Shown: one piece after another, positions 1-6,610 of the stretch
Layout: each line of letters opens with the position of its first letter
Numbering within the stretch: position 1 is the stretch's first letter
Assembly: GCA_031555175.1 (NCBI GenBank)
Contig: JAVBUP010000058.1
Coordinates: 1 to 19,817, forward strand
Source of the DNA: JAVBUP01 sp031555175
GTDB taxonomy: Bacteria > Bacillota_I > Bacilli_A > Erysipelotrichales > Coprobacillaceae
Length of the DNA stretch: 19,817 bases
Reading direction: 5' to 3'
Made by a program: the position numbers and the translations under genes
The notes under the pieces: model-generated
What the model was told of the DNA's origin: nothing
Database searches by the model: none
The model's input: the letters and a program-made list of their open reading frames with translations, nothing else

Positions 1-2
1 AT

Positions 3-113
3 TTCTTAGATTTCTATATATCTTATTTTAATTACGAACGTCCTGCATATGCATTAGAATATAAAAACCCCGCCCAGTATACTTCTGAGCAAGGGTTCTC
101 ACTATGTTTTTAA
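3..113 (+). CDS. IS3-family transposase, C-terminal end only (cut by window edge)
   Basis: The frame is open from the window edge to a TAA stop at 111-113 and gives 36 residues. It contains YFNYERPAYALEYKNPAQY, which matches the end of the IS3-family (IS150-like) DDE integrase domain, where a YYN..RPH.AL.Y.SP..Y motif follows the last catalytic Glu. The catalytic residues themselves lie upstream of the window, so whether the element is intact cannot be judged. The few codons after the motif (about 12) fit the normal end of these transposases. The stop is followed within 30 bases by what looks like the element's right end. Family assignment is fairly sure; subgroup is not. Confidence 0.75.
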   Translation, partial: FLDFYISYFNYERPAYALEYKNPAQYTSEQGFSLCF

Positions 114-114
114 T

Positions 115-141
115 TGTGTCTACTTTTCGTTGACAACTGCA
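115..141 (+). repeat. Probable right terminal inverted repeat of the IS3-family element
   Basis: Just after the transposase stop the sequence runs TGTCTACTTTTCGTTGACA and on to a terminal CA. IS3-family right ends commonly carry a TGTC-plus-T-rich terminal repeat ending in CA and lie a few tens of bases after the transposase stop. The matching left end is outside the window, so neither the repeat nor a target duplication can be confirmed. Confidence 0.4.
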
Positions 142-216
142 ATTATTGCTACCTTTTCTTGTCCCTTCATTAGTAACTAAAATTGAAGCAGAATTATCTA
201 TTTAGGTAAAAAAGTA

Positions 217-246
217 TTTATTGTATAGAAATTCTGTGTATATAAT
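217..246 (+). promoter_or_regulatory. Possible promoter for the XRE regulator
   Basis: A perfect TATAAT (241-246) lies about 70 bases before the regulator start. The -35 is weak: TTTATT at 217-222 gives an 18-bp spacer, while the better-looking TTGTAT at 221-226 would leave only 14 bp. Confidence 0.35.
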
Positions 247-318
247 AGGAAATGTAAAAGACTTTTGATAGAGAAAAACAATATTTCATGTAAGAATATG
301 AGTGAAGGGAGATACATT

Positions 319-726
319 ATGGAAATAAGTGAAAGAATTAGAAAAGCCCGATCAGATGCAAAACTAACGCAAGATGATGTAGCTGAAAGTATTTATGTAT
401 CGAGGCAGACGATATCAAATTGGGAGAATGGCAAATCATACCCTGATATAGTAAGTATCATCAAACTAAGCGATTTATATAATATCTCTCTTGACGATCT
501 ATTGAAAGGAGATCTTGAGATTATGGAATATTTAAAGGAAAGCACTAATGTAGTAAAAAGTAACAAGAAATTATATGTTGCTATTGCAATAAATGGATTG
601 CTACTAATACTATTAATGATTATCAATGGCTTAATTAAGTATAATTTAATACTTGTAGTGTTTAGTGCATCACTAGGGATGATTGGTACAACATATTTAT
701 TCTATCAAATAATCAAAGGAATATAG
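319..726 (+). CDS. XRE-family regulator with C-terminal membrane anchor
   Basis: The 135-residue protein has an N-terminal helix-turn-helix of the Cro/CI (XRE) type at residues 4-60, with the typical ARSDAKLTQDDVAESIYVSR and ISNWENGKSYP stretches. A short linker follows, then two predicted membrane helices (about 85-105 and 108-130), so the DNA-binding domain is probably tethered to the membrane. The start is taken at ATG 319 because GAAGGGAG (304-311) lies 7 bases upstream. A longer in-frame reading from a TTG at 265 has no such site. The next gene, 9 bases downstream, also encodes a membrane protein, and the two look co-transcribed. This layout is common in low-GC Gram-positives, but its targets and signal cannot be read from sequence. 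Confidence 0.85.
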   Translation: MEISERIRKARSDAKLTQDDVAESIYVSRQTISNWENGKSYPDIVSIIKLSDLYNISLDDLLKGDLEIMEYLKESTNVVKSNKKLYVAIAINGLLLILLMIINGLIKYNLILVVFSASLGMIGTTYLFYQIIKGI

Positions 727-735
727 GAAAGAGGA

Positions 736-1104
736 ATGGAAATAAAATGGTATTTAGTTGTAGCAGTATTTGGGCTAATATTAGGTGCAGTATCACTCTC
801 TATACAAATGTATACTTTAGTTAAATTAGATGCAGAAAGTAGAGGGATGGAGAAACCAAAATGGTGGGGCGCCCTTACCTTAGCTGGTAGCAACAGTTCA
901 GGATTACTTATGTATTTATTATTAAGAAAAAAAGATATAATTCCTGATGGAAAGTATAAAGAGCAAATACTTGCGTGTAAGAAAAAGGCTGGAGTGTCAT
1001 TAGCATTTATATGTGTATTTGTAATACTTACAATGATAGCGAGTATCTATCAAATTGGAAGTGGAGCAGAAGACATTATAAAGAACTCAATCAACTCTAA
1101 TTGA
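736..1104 (+). CDS. Small three-helix membrane protein, partner of the XRE regulator
   Basis: The 122-residue product has three hydrophobic segments, at about residues 4-27, 42-62 and 84-107. Between the first two is a polar loop rich in charged residues, followed by PKWWGALTLAGSNSSGLLMY and a basic RKK. A helix, charged loop, Pro-Lys-Trp and a second helix ending in YLLLRKK recall the small PLDc_N-like (phospholipase D nuclease N-terminal-like) membrane proteins often coded beside XRE regulators; this is a resemblance, not a firm assignment. No catalytic motif is visible. An AGGA at 725-728 gives a workable Shine-Dalgarno distance. It follows the XRE gene by 9 bases and ends directly before a strong hairpin. 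It may act as the sensor or target of the anchored regulator, which is inference. Confidence 0.7.
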   Translation: MEIKWYLVVAVFGLILGAVSLSIQMYTLVKLDAESRGMEKPKWWGALTLAGSNSSGLLMYLLLRKKDIIPDGKYKEQILACKKKAGVSLAFICVFVILTMIASIYQIGSGAEDIIKNSINSN

Positions 1105-1140
1105 CAAATAAAAAACATCAAATGATGTTTTTTTATTTGT
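1105..1140. terminator. Bidirectional terminator between converging genes
   Basis: An A-rich arm ending in CATC (to 1119), an AAAT loop and GATG followed by seven T form a hairpin that begins right after the stop of the membrane-protein gene. The outer arms ACAAATAAA and TTTATTTGT also pair, giving about 16 bp with one bulge. A-run and T-run on opposite sides let it serve both this unit and the MerR gene arriving on the minus strand. Confidence 0.85.
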
Positions 1141-1198
1141 TTAAAAGACTACAAAGAAAACATAAATCTTTGAATGTAAAAACTTCTTAACTTTATTA

Positions 1199-2014
1199 TC
1201 AAACAGTTATATTAGGCTTTACAGGAATAAGAACTCTAGTTAAATAGTTGTCTTTATCAAAATGAGAGTTAACACTATCATAATAATACTCTTTAGCTTT
1301 TCCTGCCTGAACCAAATTATTTTTTGCCATAAATTTATATAGCGCTTCGTATGCTTGGTATAATTCATCATAAGATCCGCGAAAATTTATATAAACAATA
1401 TCTTCTTCTGGAAAAGTTTCTAGTAAAGAAGAGTCAATATTATTATTCTCGATTATAGGAACACAAATTTTTACTGGGAAATTTTTAAGCAATAAATTAT
1501 TATCAATAAATGCATCATCTGGGAATTCGCAAAAGCAGGGGTATTCTCTAGACAAACGCCATCCATCTCGTATTACCTTTTCTACACATGCTTGATAAAT
1601 CGAAATAAAAGCCTCGATATCTGGAGCTATTACATTTTGGCAGACACAAATACATTTAGGAATGGTAGCCCTTTTCACTTGAAGTTCACCTCTAATAGTA
1701 CAATGAGTTTTCAAAACATCTATAGATATTTCAATATTCTTCATTTGTTTGCGTAGCTGCTCTATCTTATCCTGTGGTGTAACTGCTTGTTTTATGTAAT
1801 CAAGGATTTCATCTAAGGATAATCCAGCATCCTTTAGTAATAATACTAAAAGTATATCCTGAAGATCTAGCGCATTATAGTAGCGATAACTTGTTTTTGG
1901 GTCAACAAAGCCAGGAGTAATTAATCCAAGTTGTTCATAATATCTTAAAGCTCTTGTTGTAACTCCTAGTGCCTTGGCAACTTCATTGATTGTAAAGTAA
2001 TCTATTTTTTCCAT
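1199..2014 (-). CDS. MerR-family regulator with GyrI-like effector-binding domain
   Basis: The 271-residue protein begins with a MerR winged helix-turn-helix (residues 7-75) containing TINEVAKALGVTTRALRYYE and GLITPGFVDP followed by YRYY, the family signature. A helical linker at about 78-115 fits the dimerising coiled coil. Residues 120-271 resemble the GyrI-like/AraC effector-binding domain of BmrR- and TipA-type regulators, which bind small hydrophobic or cationic ligands. The stop is TGA. The start codon is preceded by GAAGGCGAG on the minus strand. The gene is divergent from the LPXTG surface gene. The 158-bp gap contains a MerR-style promoter facing that gene, which makes the surface gene the most likely target. 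The ligand is unknown, and no transporter gene lies beside it. Confidence 0.9.
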   Translation of the reverse strand: MEKIDYFTINEVAKALGVTTRALRYYEQLGLITPGFVDPKTSYRYYNALDLQDILLVLLLKDAGLSLDEILDYIKQAVTPQDKIEQLRKQMKNIEISIDVLKTHCTIRGELQVKRATIPKCICVCQNVIAPDIEAFISIYQACVEKVIRDGWRLSREYPCFCEFPDDAFIDNNLLLKNFPVKICVPIIENNNIDSSLLETFPEEDIVYINFRGSYDELYQAYEALYKFMAKNNLVQAGKAKEYYYDSVNSHFDKDNYLTRVLIPVKPNITV

Positions 2015-2040
2015 ATTTTCTCGCCTTCTAATTAATTTTA

Positions 2041-2071
2041 TTGACTTTAACGTTAACGTAAATGATACGAT
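2041..2071 (+). promoter_or_regulatory. MerR-type promoter with operator, facing the surface-protein gene
   Basis: TTGACT (2041-2046) and TACGAT (2066-2071) are separated by 19 bp, the over-long spacer typical of MerR-activated promoters. The spacer contains the perfect palindrome ACGTTAACGT (2050-2059), where such regulators bind and untwist the DNA. It lies between the MerR gene and the divergent LPXTG gene and reads toward the latter. Spacing and palindrome are seen directly; binding is inferred from the family. Confidence 0.7.
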
Positions 2072-2094
2072 TATTTTGTATTAAATAATCGTAT
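2065..2094. repeat. Perfect 11-bp inverted repeat in the MerR/surface-gene intergenic region
   Basis: ATACGATTATT (2065-2075) and AATAATCGTAT (2084-2094) are exact reverse complements separated by 8 bases. The left arm includes the -10 of the rightward promoter, and the right arm lies within the leftward promoter spacer. It has no T-run and lies close to the expected start of the rightward transcript, so a second operator is more likely than a terminator. Confidence 0.6.
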
Positions 2095-2101
2095 TTGTCA
2101 A
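2073..2101 (-). promoter_or_regulatory. Possible promoter of the MerR gene
   Basis: Read on the minus strand, a perfect TTGACA (2096-2101) is followed after 17 bp by CAAAAT (2073-2078), a poor -10. If used, it would overlap the surface gene's promoter region and the inverted repeat at 2065-2094, so the MerR gene could be self-regulated. Confidence 0.35.
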
Positions 2102-2172
2102 TAGAAAGGAGCCGCTATAATTAAGATAATAAATAATTACAATGAGTTATATAGAGAGAAAGGAAATATAAT

Positions 2173-3717
2173 ATGAAAAAGAAAGTCTTATTAAAGAAAA
2201 TGACAACTATACTAGTTGTTATGACATTAGTAAATTTGACATTGAAAACTAGTCCATTATCAATTATTAATGTTGAAGCAAGAGTAAGTGAGCATTGGAT
2301 GGATTATCGAGCAGATAGCTACCATGAAGCAGATAATGGTGGTGATGAAAATGGTGAAGCAGAAAGCAATGAGCTGTATATTGATAATGCAGAAGAGTTA
2401 GCGCTGTTTGCTTATGAGACTAATACTGAGACTGTTGACTATACTGGATATACAATCAAGTTAGCAGCTGATATAGATTTGTCAGGTTACTATTGGACTC
2501 CAGTAACCATTAATGGAATCACATTTGATGGTCAAAACAACGCAATATTGGGTCTCACAATTAAAGATGTTATTAATTATGGATATGATAGTTATTTTGG
2601 AGAAAATATCTCTTATACTGGAATGTTTGGTAGAGTAGATAGCAGTACAATAAAAAACATAAAATTTGTTGATCCAATTATATCTTATAGTACGCAAGAC
2701 CAAGAATATCTATCAAACACTTTTGTTGGTGTTGTTGCAGGATTAACAATGGGAGAATCAGAAAGTGTGAGAACACAAATACGTGATATTCAAATTGAAA
2801 ATCCAGTTGTTGAAATTTTGAGCGACAATGTATATGACGGAAATACTACATCATTTGAAACGATTTCTATTGGTAGTGCAATTGGATATGCAGATAAAAA
2901 AACGACTATGAATAGTATATTCGTAACAGATGGAACTTTAGCTATTGATGAATCATCAGGACTATATGGCGGTATTAATATATATGGCGATATATATGTA
3001 GGAGGAGTAGTAGGATCAAACTATGATAGTGTTATCACCAATACATGGAGTACGGTTGGTGTATTCTTGACTGGAATATCTACATGGGGGGAAGTGTATG
3101 TAGGGGGAGTAGTAGGCTACACATCAGCCACAAATATGCCATCATTATTTTGTGTACTAAATAATTTTACTATGATGAACTATGTTGGTTTGGACAATTA
3201 TGATGGAGGAGTTTATTACTTTGGAAGCATTGCTGGAAAAGTTTACAATGATTCAGTAGTAAATAACCTTGCCATATCTGATTTTGGTGATATGTTTGGA
3301 AGCCTCTATAATGATGAAGACTATGATGTAGACTTAGGTTTTGTAGTAGAAAACAATTTTCAATATGAAACGTTAGAGGATGCATACAATCAAGTGGTTG
3401 GAACATATGCAAATGTATATGAAGCACTAAATGATGATACACCAGAAACAGGAGGATTATGGAAAGCAGCAGCTGTTACAAGTGCTCACACAGCATATGG
3501 AGTGGATGTTGCTCTTTCAAAATATCGCATATGGGAAGTAGATGAAACTACGCACCTGCCTTCATTTGGGATATACTATGGAACTGAAACAGGAAATATA
3601 GATCCTGGACCAGTAATTCTGCCAGATACTGGAAGTAGTGAAACAGATTATTACATATTATGTATATCATTATGGGTTCTTATAAGGGCTTATAAAAAGA
3701 TAAGACAATTTAGTTAA
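2173..3717 (+). CDS. LPXTG cell-wall-anchored surface protein with GLUG-like repeats
   Basis: The 514-residue protein starts with a basic stretch and hydrophobic core, a signal peptide with likely cleavage near residue 36 (VEA). It ends with LPDTG at 483-487, a hydrophobic segment and a basic tail (RAYKKIRQF), a sortase substrate signal. The body is acidic and rich in Gly, Tyr, Asn and Asp. VYVGGVVGYTSATN and IYVGGVVGSNYDS (starting near residues 309 and 275) are two spaced copies of a GLUG-like motif, suggesting a beta-helical surface domain. Residues 60-90 (ELYIDNAEELALFAYETN) look like the strand entry of such folds. AAAGGA lies 8 bases before the ATG. It sits divergent from the MerR gene behind a MerR-type promoter. 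No catalytic residues are recognised; an adhesin-like role is plausible only. No terminator is obvious directly after it. Confidence 0.85.
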   Translation: MKKKVLLKKMTTILVVMTLVNLTLKTSPLSIINVEARVSEHWMDYRADSYHEADNGGDENGEAESNELYIDNAEELALFAYETNTETVDYTGYTIKLAADIDLSGYYWTPVTINGITFDGQNNAILGLTIKDVINYGYDSYFGENISYTGMFGRVDSSTIKNIKFVDPIISYSTQDQEYLSNTFVGVVAGLTMGESESVRTQIRDIQIENPVVEILSDNVYDGNTTSFETISIGSAIGYADKKTTMNSIFVTDGTLAIDESSGLYGGINIYGDIYVGGVVGSNYDSVITNTWSTVGVFLTGISTWGEVYVGGVVGYTSATNMPSLFCVLNNFTMMNYVGLDNYDGGVYYFGSIAGKVYNDSVVNNLAISDFGDMFGSLYNDEDYDVDLGFVVENNFQYETLEDAYNQVVGTYANVYEALNDDTPETGGLWKAAAVTSAHTAYGVDVALSKYRIWEVDETTHLPSFGIYYGTETGNIDPGPVILPDTGSSETDYYILCISLWVLIRAYKKIRQFS

Positions 3718-3743
3718 TTCAAAGGATAAAAATAGTAGTAGTG

Positions 3744-3786
3744 TGCGCCCTCAAAGTTAGAGTAAAAATCAAACGAGAAGGGTGCA
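3744..3786 (+). other. Possible remnant of an insertion-sequence left end
   Basis: The stretch has TGCGCCCTCAAAGTTAGAG at one side and GAGAAGGGTGCATTTTATTA at the other, with TGCGCCCT and AGGGTGCA as imperfect inverted repeats. IS3-family left ends in low-GC Gram-positives often look like this just before orfA. Only a short, stop-riddled reading frame follows, so at most a fragment remains. It differs from the right end at 115-141 and would belong to another element. Confidence 0.25.
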
Positions 3787-3834
3787 TTTTATTATAGAAA
3801 ACGAATCGAAAATTTTAAATAGAAGTCTGCATAA

Positions 3835-4038
3835 ACTTATATTTATAAAGAGAATATAAATGATTACGAAGCTATATCTGCAAATCAGACGATTGAAGTA
3901 ATTCAACCACAAAATAATCCAGGTGCTTTACCAAACACTGGAGAAATTGGAAGAAGTATAGCACTTGTCACAATAGGTTTAGGTGTACAAGCAGTATCGT
4001 TTATTAAACTAAAGAAAAAAGAAGAGAAAAATAATTAG
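3835..4038 (+). pseudogene. Decayed LPXTG surface-protein gene, C-terminal sorting signal only
   Basis: The frame ending at TAG 4036-4038 encodes a linker, LPNTG (3928-3942), a hydrophobic stretch (RSIALVTIGLGVQAV) and a lysine-rich tail (KLKKKEEKNN), a complete sortase sorting signal. Upstream, the same frame meets TAA at 3832-3834. No ATG with a ribosome binding site lies in frame, so the exported body of the protein is missing. It follows the intact LPXTG gene by about 120 bases and has its own terminator. It is most simply the 3' end of a second surface gene deleted or replaced at its 5' side, possibly through the IS-like sequence just upstream. An assembly gap or a programmed frameshift is less likely. 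Confidence 0.75.
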
Positions 4039-4054
4039 AAATGTTAATTTGTCT

Positions 4055-4082
4055 ATACACCAACAATCGTTGGTGTATTTTC
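4055..4082 (+). terminator. Terminator after the LPXTG remnant
   Basis: A perfect 10-bp stem (ATACACCAAC, loop AATC, GTTGGTGTAT at 4069-4078) is followed by a short T-run. It lies 16 bases past the remnant's stop codon. Confidence 0.85.
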
Positions 4083-4156
4083 ATATTGATTATGCTAATA
4101 TATGAATATAGTAATATTAGAAATAAAATTTTAGTGAGCTTAACAGGAGAAATAAT

Positions 4157-4375
4157 ATGGAAAAAAATATAGATACTAGTAAGAGATTTGTTACAATATA
4201 TCATCAAACAGAAACTAGAGTTGATGAAGAAAATGAGTATGGGTATTGGGATTTACGTGCGGATATAATTAAGGATAGAGAGACAGGCGTTTTATATATA
4301 AGAACATTTCATGGTGGTATAACGCCATTACTGGGTGCTGATAGTAAAGTAATTATTGATAATAGTGACAAGTAG
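4157..4375 (+). CDS. Small DUF6440-like protein
   Basis: The 72-residue soluble protein has a central stretch, DIIKDRETGVLYIRTFHGG, followed by ITPLLGADSK. This matches the pattern of the small DUF6440 family (an acidic strand, TGV-Y strand, then GG-TPL-- and a short Asp/Lys turn). Function is unknown in the family. AGGAGA (4145-4150) lies 6 bases before the ATG. It precedes mnmE by 22 bases with no terminator between, so the two are probably co-transcribed, though nothing in its sequence points to tRNA modification. A TTGATT at 4086-4091 with AT-rich DNA downstream is the likely promoter area, but no convincing -10 can be fixed. Confidence 0.7.
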   Translation: MEKNIDTSKRFVTIYHQTETRVDEENEYGYWDLRADIIKDRETGVLYIRTFHGGITPLLGADSKVIIDNSDK

Positions 4376-4397
4376 GGAATAGGGAAGGAGTTTTAGA

Positions 4398-5732
4398 ATG
4401 CAAAATGATACAATCGTAGCTGTCGCGACCTCAATGAGCGAAGCAGCAATATCAATCATTAGACTTAGTGGAGATGATGCTATTAATATAGTTGATAGCA
4501 TGTTTTCTAAGAATATCAATAATGCTAAGAATAGAACTATTCATTATGGTTATATTGAACATGATAATAAGAGGATAGATGAAGTATTAGTTAGTGTGTT
4601 TAAAGCTCCAAAGACATTTACTGTCGAAGATGTTGTAGAAATTAATTGTCATGGTGGAATGTATATTACAAAATATATATTGGAATTATGCCTACAAGCT
4701 GGAGCAAGATTAGCAGAACCTGGCGAGTTTACAAAACGAGCATTCCTGAACGGAAGAATAGATTTAGCTCAAGCTGAAGCCATCTCAGATATGATTAGTG
4801 CAAAAACAAGAGAATCTAGCCAGTTAGCTATGAAGGGTATTGATGGTAGAGTCTCTGGTTTAGTTAAAGATTTAAAAGAAGACTTAATCAAAATAATTAC
4901 ACAAATAGAAGTTAATATTGATTACCCAGAATATGATGATATTGAAGAGCTAACTGCGACAACTTTGTTATCGCAAGCTATTGCATTGCAATCTAAAATG
5001 AGCAAAATTATTGATCAATCTCATAATGGTCAAATTATCAAAGATGGAATTAAGACAGCTATTATTGGTAGACCTAATGTTGGGAAATCAAGTTTATTAA
5101 ATGAATTACTTCAAGAAGATAAAGCTATTGTGACAGATATAGCTGGTACTACAAGGGATGTTATTGAGGGTTATGTTAATTTAGATGGAATAGTATTAAA
5201 CTTAATTGATACTGCAGGTATCAGAGATACTTATGATATTGTGGAGAAAATTGGTGTTGAGAGAAGTAAAAAAGCAATAAATGAAGCACAATTAGTATTA
5301 CTTGTATTAGATGGAAGCCAACCATTATCAATAGCTGATAAAGAATTAATAGAATTAACTAAAGATAAGAAAACTATTTATGTCTTAAATAAAATGGATT
5401 TAGGTAAAGGTATTGAAGTAGATGGAGTAGAAGTATCTGCTTTACATCATTTTATTGATCCATTAGAAGATAAGATTAGAGAATTATTTGATTTAGGGAC
5501 AATTAAAAATAATGACAATACATATATTTCTAATGTTAGACACATTGATTTATTGAATAAAGCGAGTAGTGCTCTATCTAGAGCAATTGAAGCAATGCAT
5601 AATCTAATCCCTACAGATTTAATTGTGGTAGATTTATATGAAGCCTGGATTAACTTAAAAGAGATACTAGGAGAAGAATCTAAGGAAGACTTCTTTGATG
5701 AATTATTTAAGAGATTCTGTATAGGTAAATAG
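4398..5732 (+). CDS. mnmE: tRNA modification GTPase MnmE (TrmE)
   Basis: MnmE works with MnmG to place the carboxymethylaminomethyl group on U34 of certain tRNAs. The 444-residue protein (family about 450-460) is complete. The N-terminal tetrahydrofolate-binding domain (1-118) has the CHGG and EPGEFTKRAFLNGRIDLAQAE-type region, cut here to its first half. A helical domain surrounds a G domain with GRPNVGKSS (224-232), DTAGIRDT (271-278) and NKMD (331-334). The C-terminal FCIGK carries the conserved Cys of the CxGK motif. AAGGAG (4385-4390) lies 7 bases before the ATG. Its usual partner gene mnmG lies 2.8 kb downstream rather than adjacent, with a flavin-reductase-like gene, tatD and a 3D-domain gene between. 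Confidence 0.98.
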   Translation: MQNDTIVAVATSMSEAAISIIRLSGDDAINIVDSMFSKNINNAKNRTIHYGYIEHDNKRIDEVLVSVFKAPKTFTVEDVVEINCHGGMYITKYILELCLQAGARLAEPGEFTKRAFLNGRIDLAQAEAISDMISAKTRESSQLAMKGIDGRVSGLVKDLKEDLIKIITQIEVNIDYPEYDDIEELTATTLLSQAIALQSKMSKIIDQSHNGQIIKDGIKTAIIGRPNVGKSSLLNELLQEDKAIVTDIAGTTRDVIEGYVNLDGIVLNLIDTAGIRDTYDIVEKIGVERSKKAINEAQLVLLVLDGSQPLSIADKELIELTKDKKTIYVLNKMDLGKGIEVDGVEVSALHHFIDPLEDKIRELFDLGTIKNNDNTYISNVRHIDLLNKASSALSRAIEAMHNLIPTDLIVVDLYEAWINLKEILGEESKEDFFDELFKRFCIGK

Positions 5733-5740
5733 GAGGAAAT

Positions 5741-6250
5741 ATGAAGATATTAACAAGTAAGCAAGAGATAGTTAGTTTCTTAAGACAAGAAGTAGTAGAA
5801 GATATTAAAGGATGGGCCTTAGTATCAGCTAAAAGTAATAAAGGGTATAACACTTTGACTGCCAGTTGGTTTATGTTTGGAAAAATTTGGGAATGGGCTA
5901 GTGTTTCAGTATACGTCAAGCCAGCTCGTTATACTTATGAGTTTATAAATGATAGTAATTATTTCACAGTCTCTTACTTTACAAATGAATATATAAAAAC
6001 TTTAGGATTATTAGGGAGTAAATCAGGTAGAGATGGAGACAAGATCAAAGAAAGCGGATTAAATGTTATTGAAGAAGAAAATTTTATTTCTTTTGAGGAA
6101 GCGAGTATTACTTTTATTTGTGAAAAAATATATTATAATGATTTAGATGTTGCTAATATGCCTAAGGATGTAGTTACACACTATTATGATAATGAGTTAC
6201 CCCATCGCATGTATATTGGTAAGATTATTGAAGTAAGAATTAGTGATTAG
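5741..6250 (+). CDS. Flavin reductase-like FMN-binding protein
   Basis: The 169-residue protein fits the flavin-reductase-like split beta-barrel family, which binds FMN and is often coded as a stand-alone domain. Recognisable pieces are YNTLTASWFMFGKIW (36-50), the VYVKPARYTYEFI strand (58-69), YFTVSYF (74-80) and GSKSGRD (92-98). In relatives these stretches carry the NTMTASWG, VRPSRYTYE and CGSHSGRD signatures that line the flavin site. No partner oxygenase or electron donor is encoded nearby, so the substrate is unknown. It starts 8 bases after mnmE with AGGAGG just upstream, and is followed at once by a terminator, so it closes the mnmE unit. Fold assignment is fairly firm, function is not. 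Confidence 0.8.
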   Translation: MKILTSKQEIVSFLRQEVVEDIKGWALVSAKSNKGYNTLTASWFMFGKIWEWASVSVYVKPARYTYEFINDSNYFTVSYFTNEYIKTLGLLGSKSGRDGDKIKESGLNVIEEENFISFEEASITFICEKIYYNDLDVANMPKDVVTHYYDNELPHRMYIGKIIEVRISD

Positions 6251-6272
6251 GGGCTTTAAATAAGCCCTTTTT
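6251..6272 (+). terminator. Terminator of the mnmE unit
   Basis: GGGCTT (6251-6256) and AAGCCC (6262-6267) form a stem starting right after the stop codon, with a 5-base loop and five T after it. Confidence 0.9.
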
Positions 6273-6562
6273 AAGTCGACTAATGTCGAAAAAGTCATGA
6301 TTTAATGAGGTTTATTTCGATTTATTATAAATAATTATTTTTATGGTATTTTTTGATTGCTTAATAATAAGTATAGATAGATAGATTAAGAATATAATCT
6401 ATCAACTAATGTGATAACTCATTTTTACAAGAAAGGACAGAATCCGACAAAATTTAATGTTTAAAAAATTAAAATGGGGTAAAGATTAGTGTAGTAAAGA
6501 TACTATCTATATAACAAATATAGACAAGATTCTTACAAAAAAGCCGAATAAATCTAGCAAAT
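6273..6562. other. Gene-free stretch with hairpins between the mnmE unit and tatD
   Basis: No open frame with a ribosome binding site is seen. GATAGATT (6380-6387) and AATCTATC (6396-6403) form a perfect 8-bp hairpin with an 8-base loop. TCTATAT (6506-6512) and ATATAGA (6518-6524) form a 7-bp hairpin. GTCGA occurs twice near 6275-6300. The tatD promoter lies downstream of all this, so the stretch is not a tatD leader. It could hold a small RNA, an old regulatory region or nothing functional. Confidence 0.4.
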
Positions 6563-6591
6563 TTGACTTTTTGAATTGATTAATGTATAAT
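6563..6591 (+). promoter_or_regulatory. Strong promoter of tatD
   Basis: TTGACT (6563-6568), a 17-bp spacer and perfect TATAAT (6586-6591) give a near-consensus housekeeping promoter. The transcript would start near 6598, only about a dozen bases before the tatD ATG, with GGGGTG (6600-6605) as ribosome binding site. Confidence 0.85.
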
Positions 6592-6610
6592 CAATAGCCG
6601 GGGTGATTAT

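Noticed and set aside
61..205. Minus-strand open stretch opposite the transposase end
   Set aside because: The plus-strand frame matches the IS3 transposase C-terminus; the minus frame has no recognisable motif.
265..318. Longer N-terminus of the XRE regulator from a TTG at 265
   Set aside because: No ribosome binding site precedes it, and the added residues are not HTH-like. GAAGGGAG fits ATG 319.
3170..3442. Minus-strand open frame inside the LPXTG gene
   Set aside because: His/Leu/Gln-rich shadow of the surface-protein codons, with no ribosome binding site.
6430..6480. GAATCCGACA as a piece of a c-di-AMP (ydaO-type) riboswitch
   Set aside because: The other conserved parts of that riboswitch are missing or out of order, and the tatD promoter lies downstream of it.
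6273..6610. T-box or other leader riboswitch for tatD
   Set aside because: No T-box sequence or specifier stem is seen, and the strong promoter at 6563-6591 leaves a leader of about a dozen bases.
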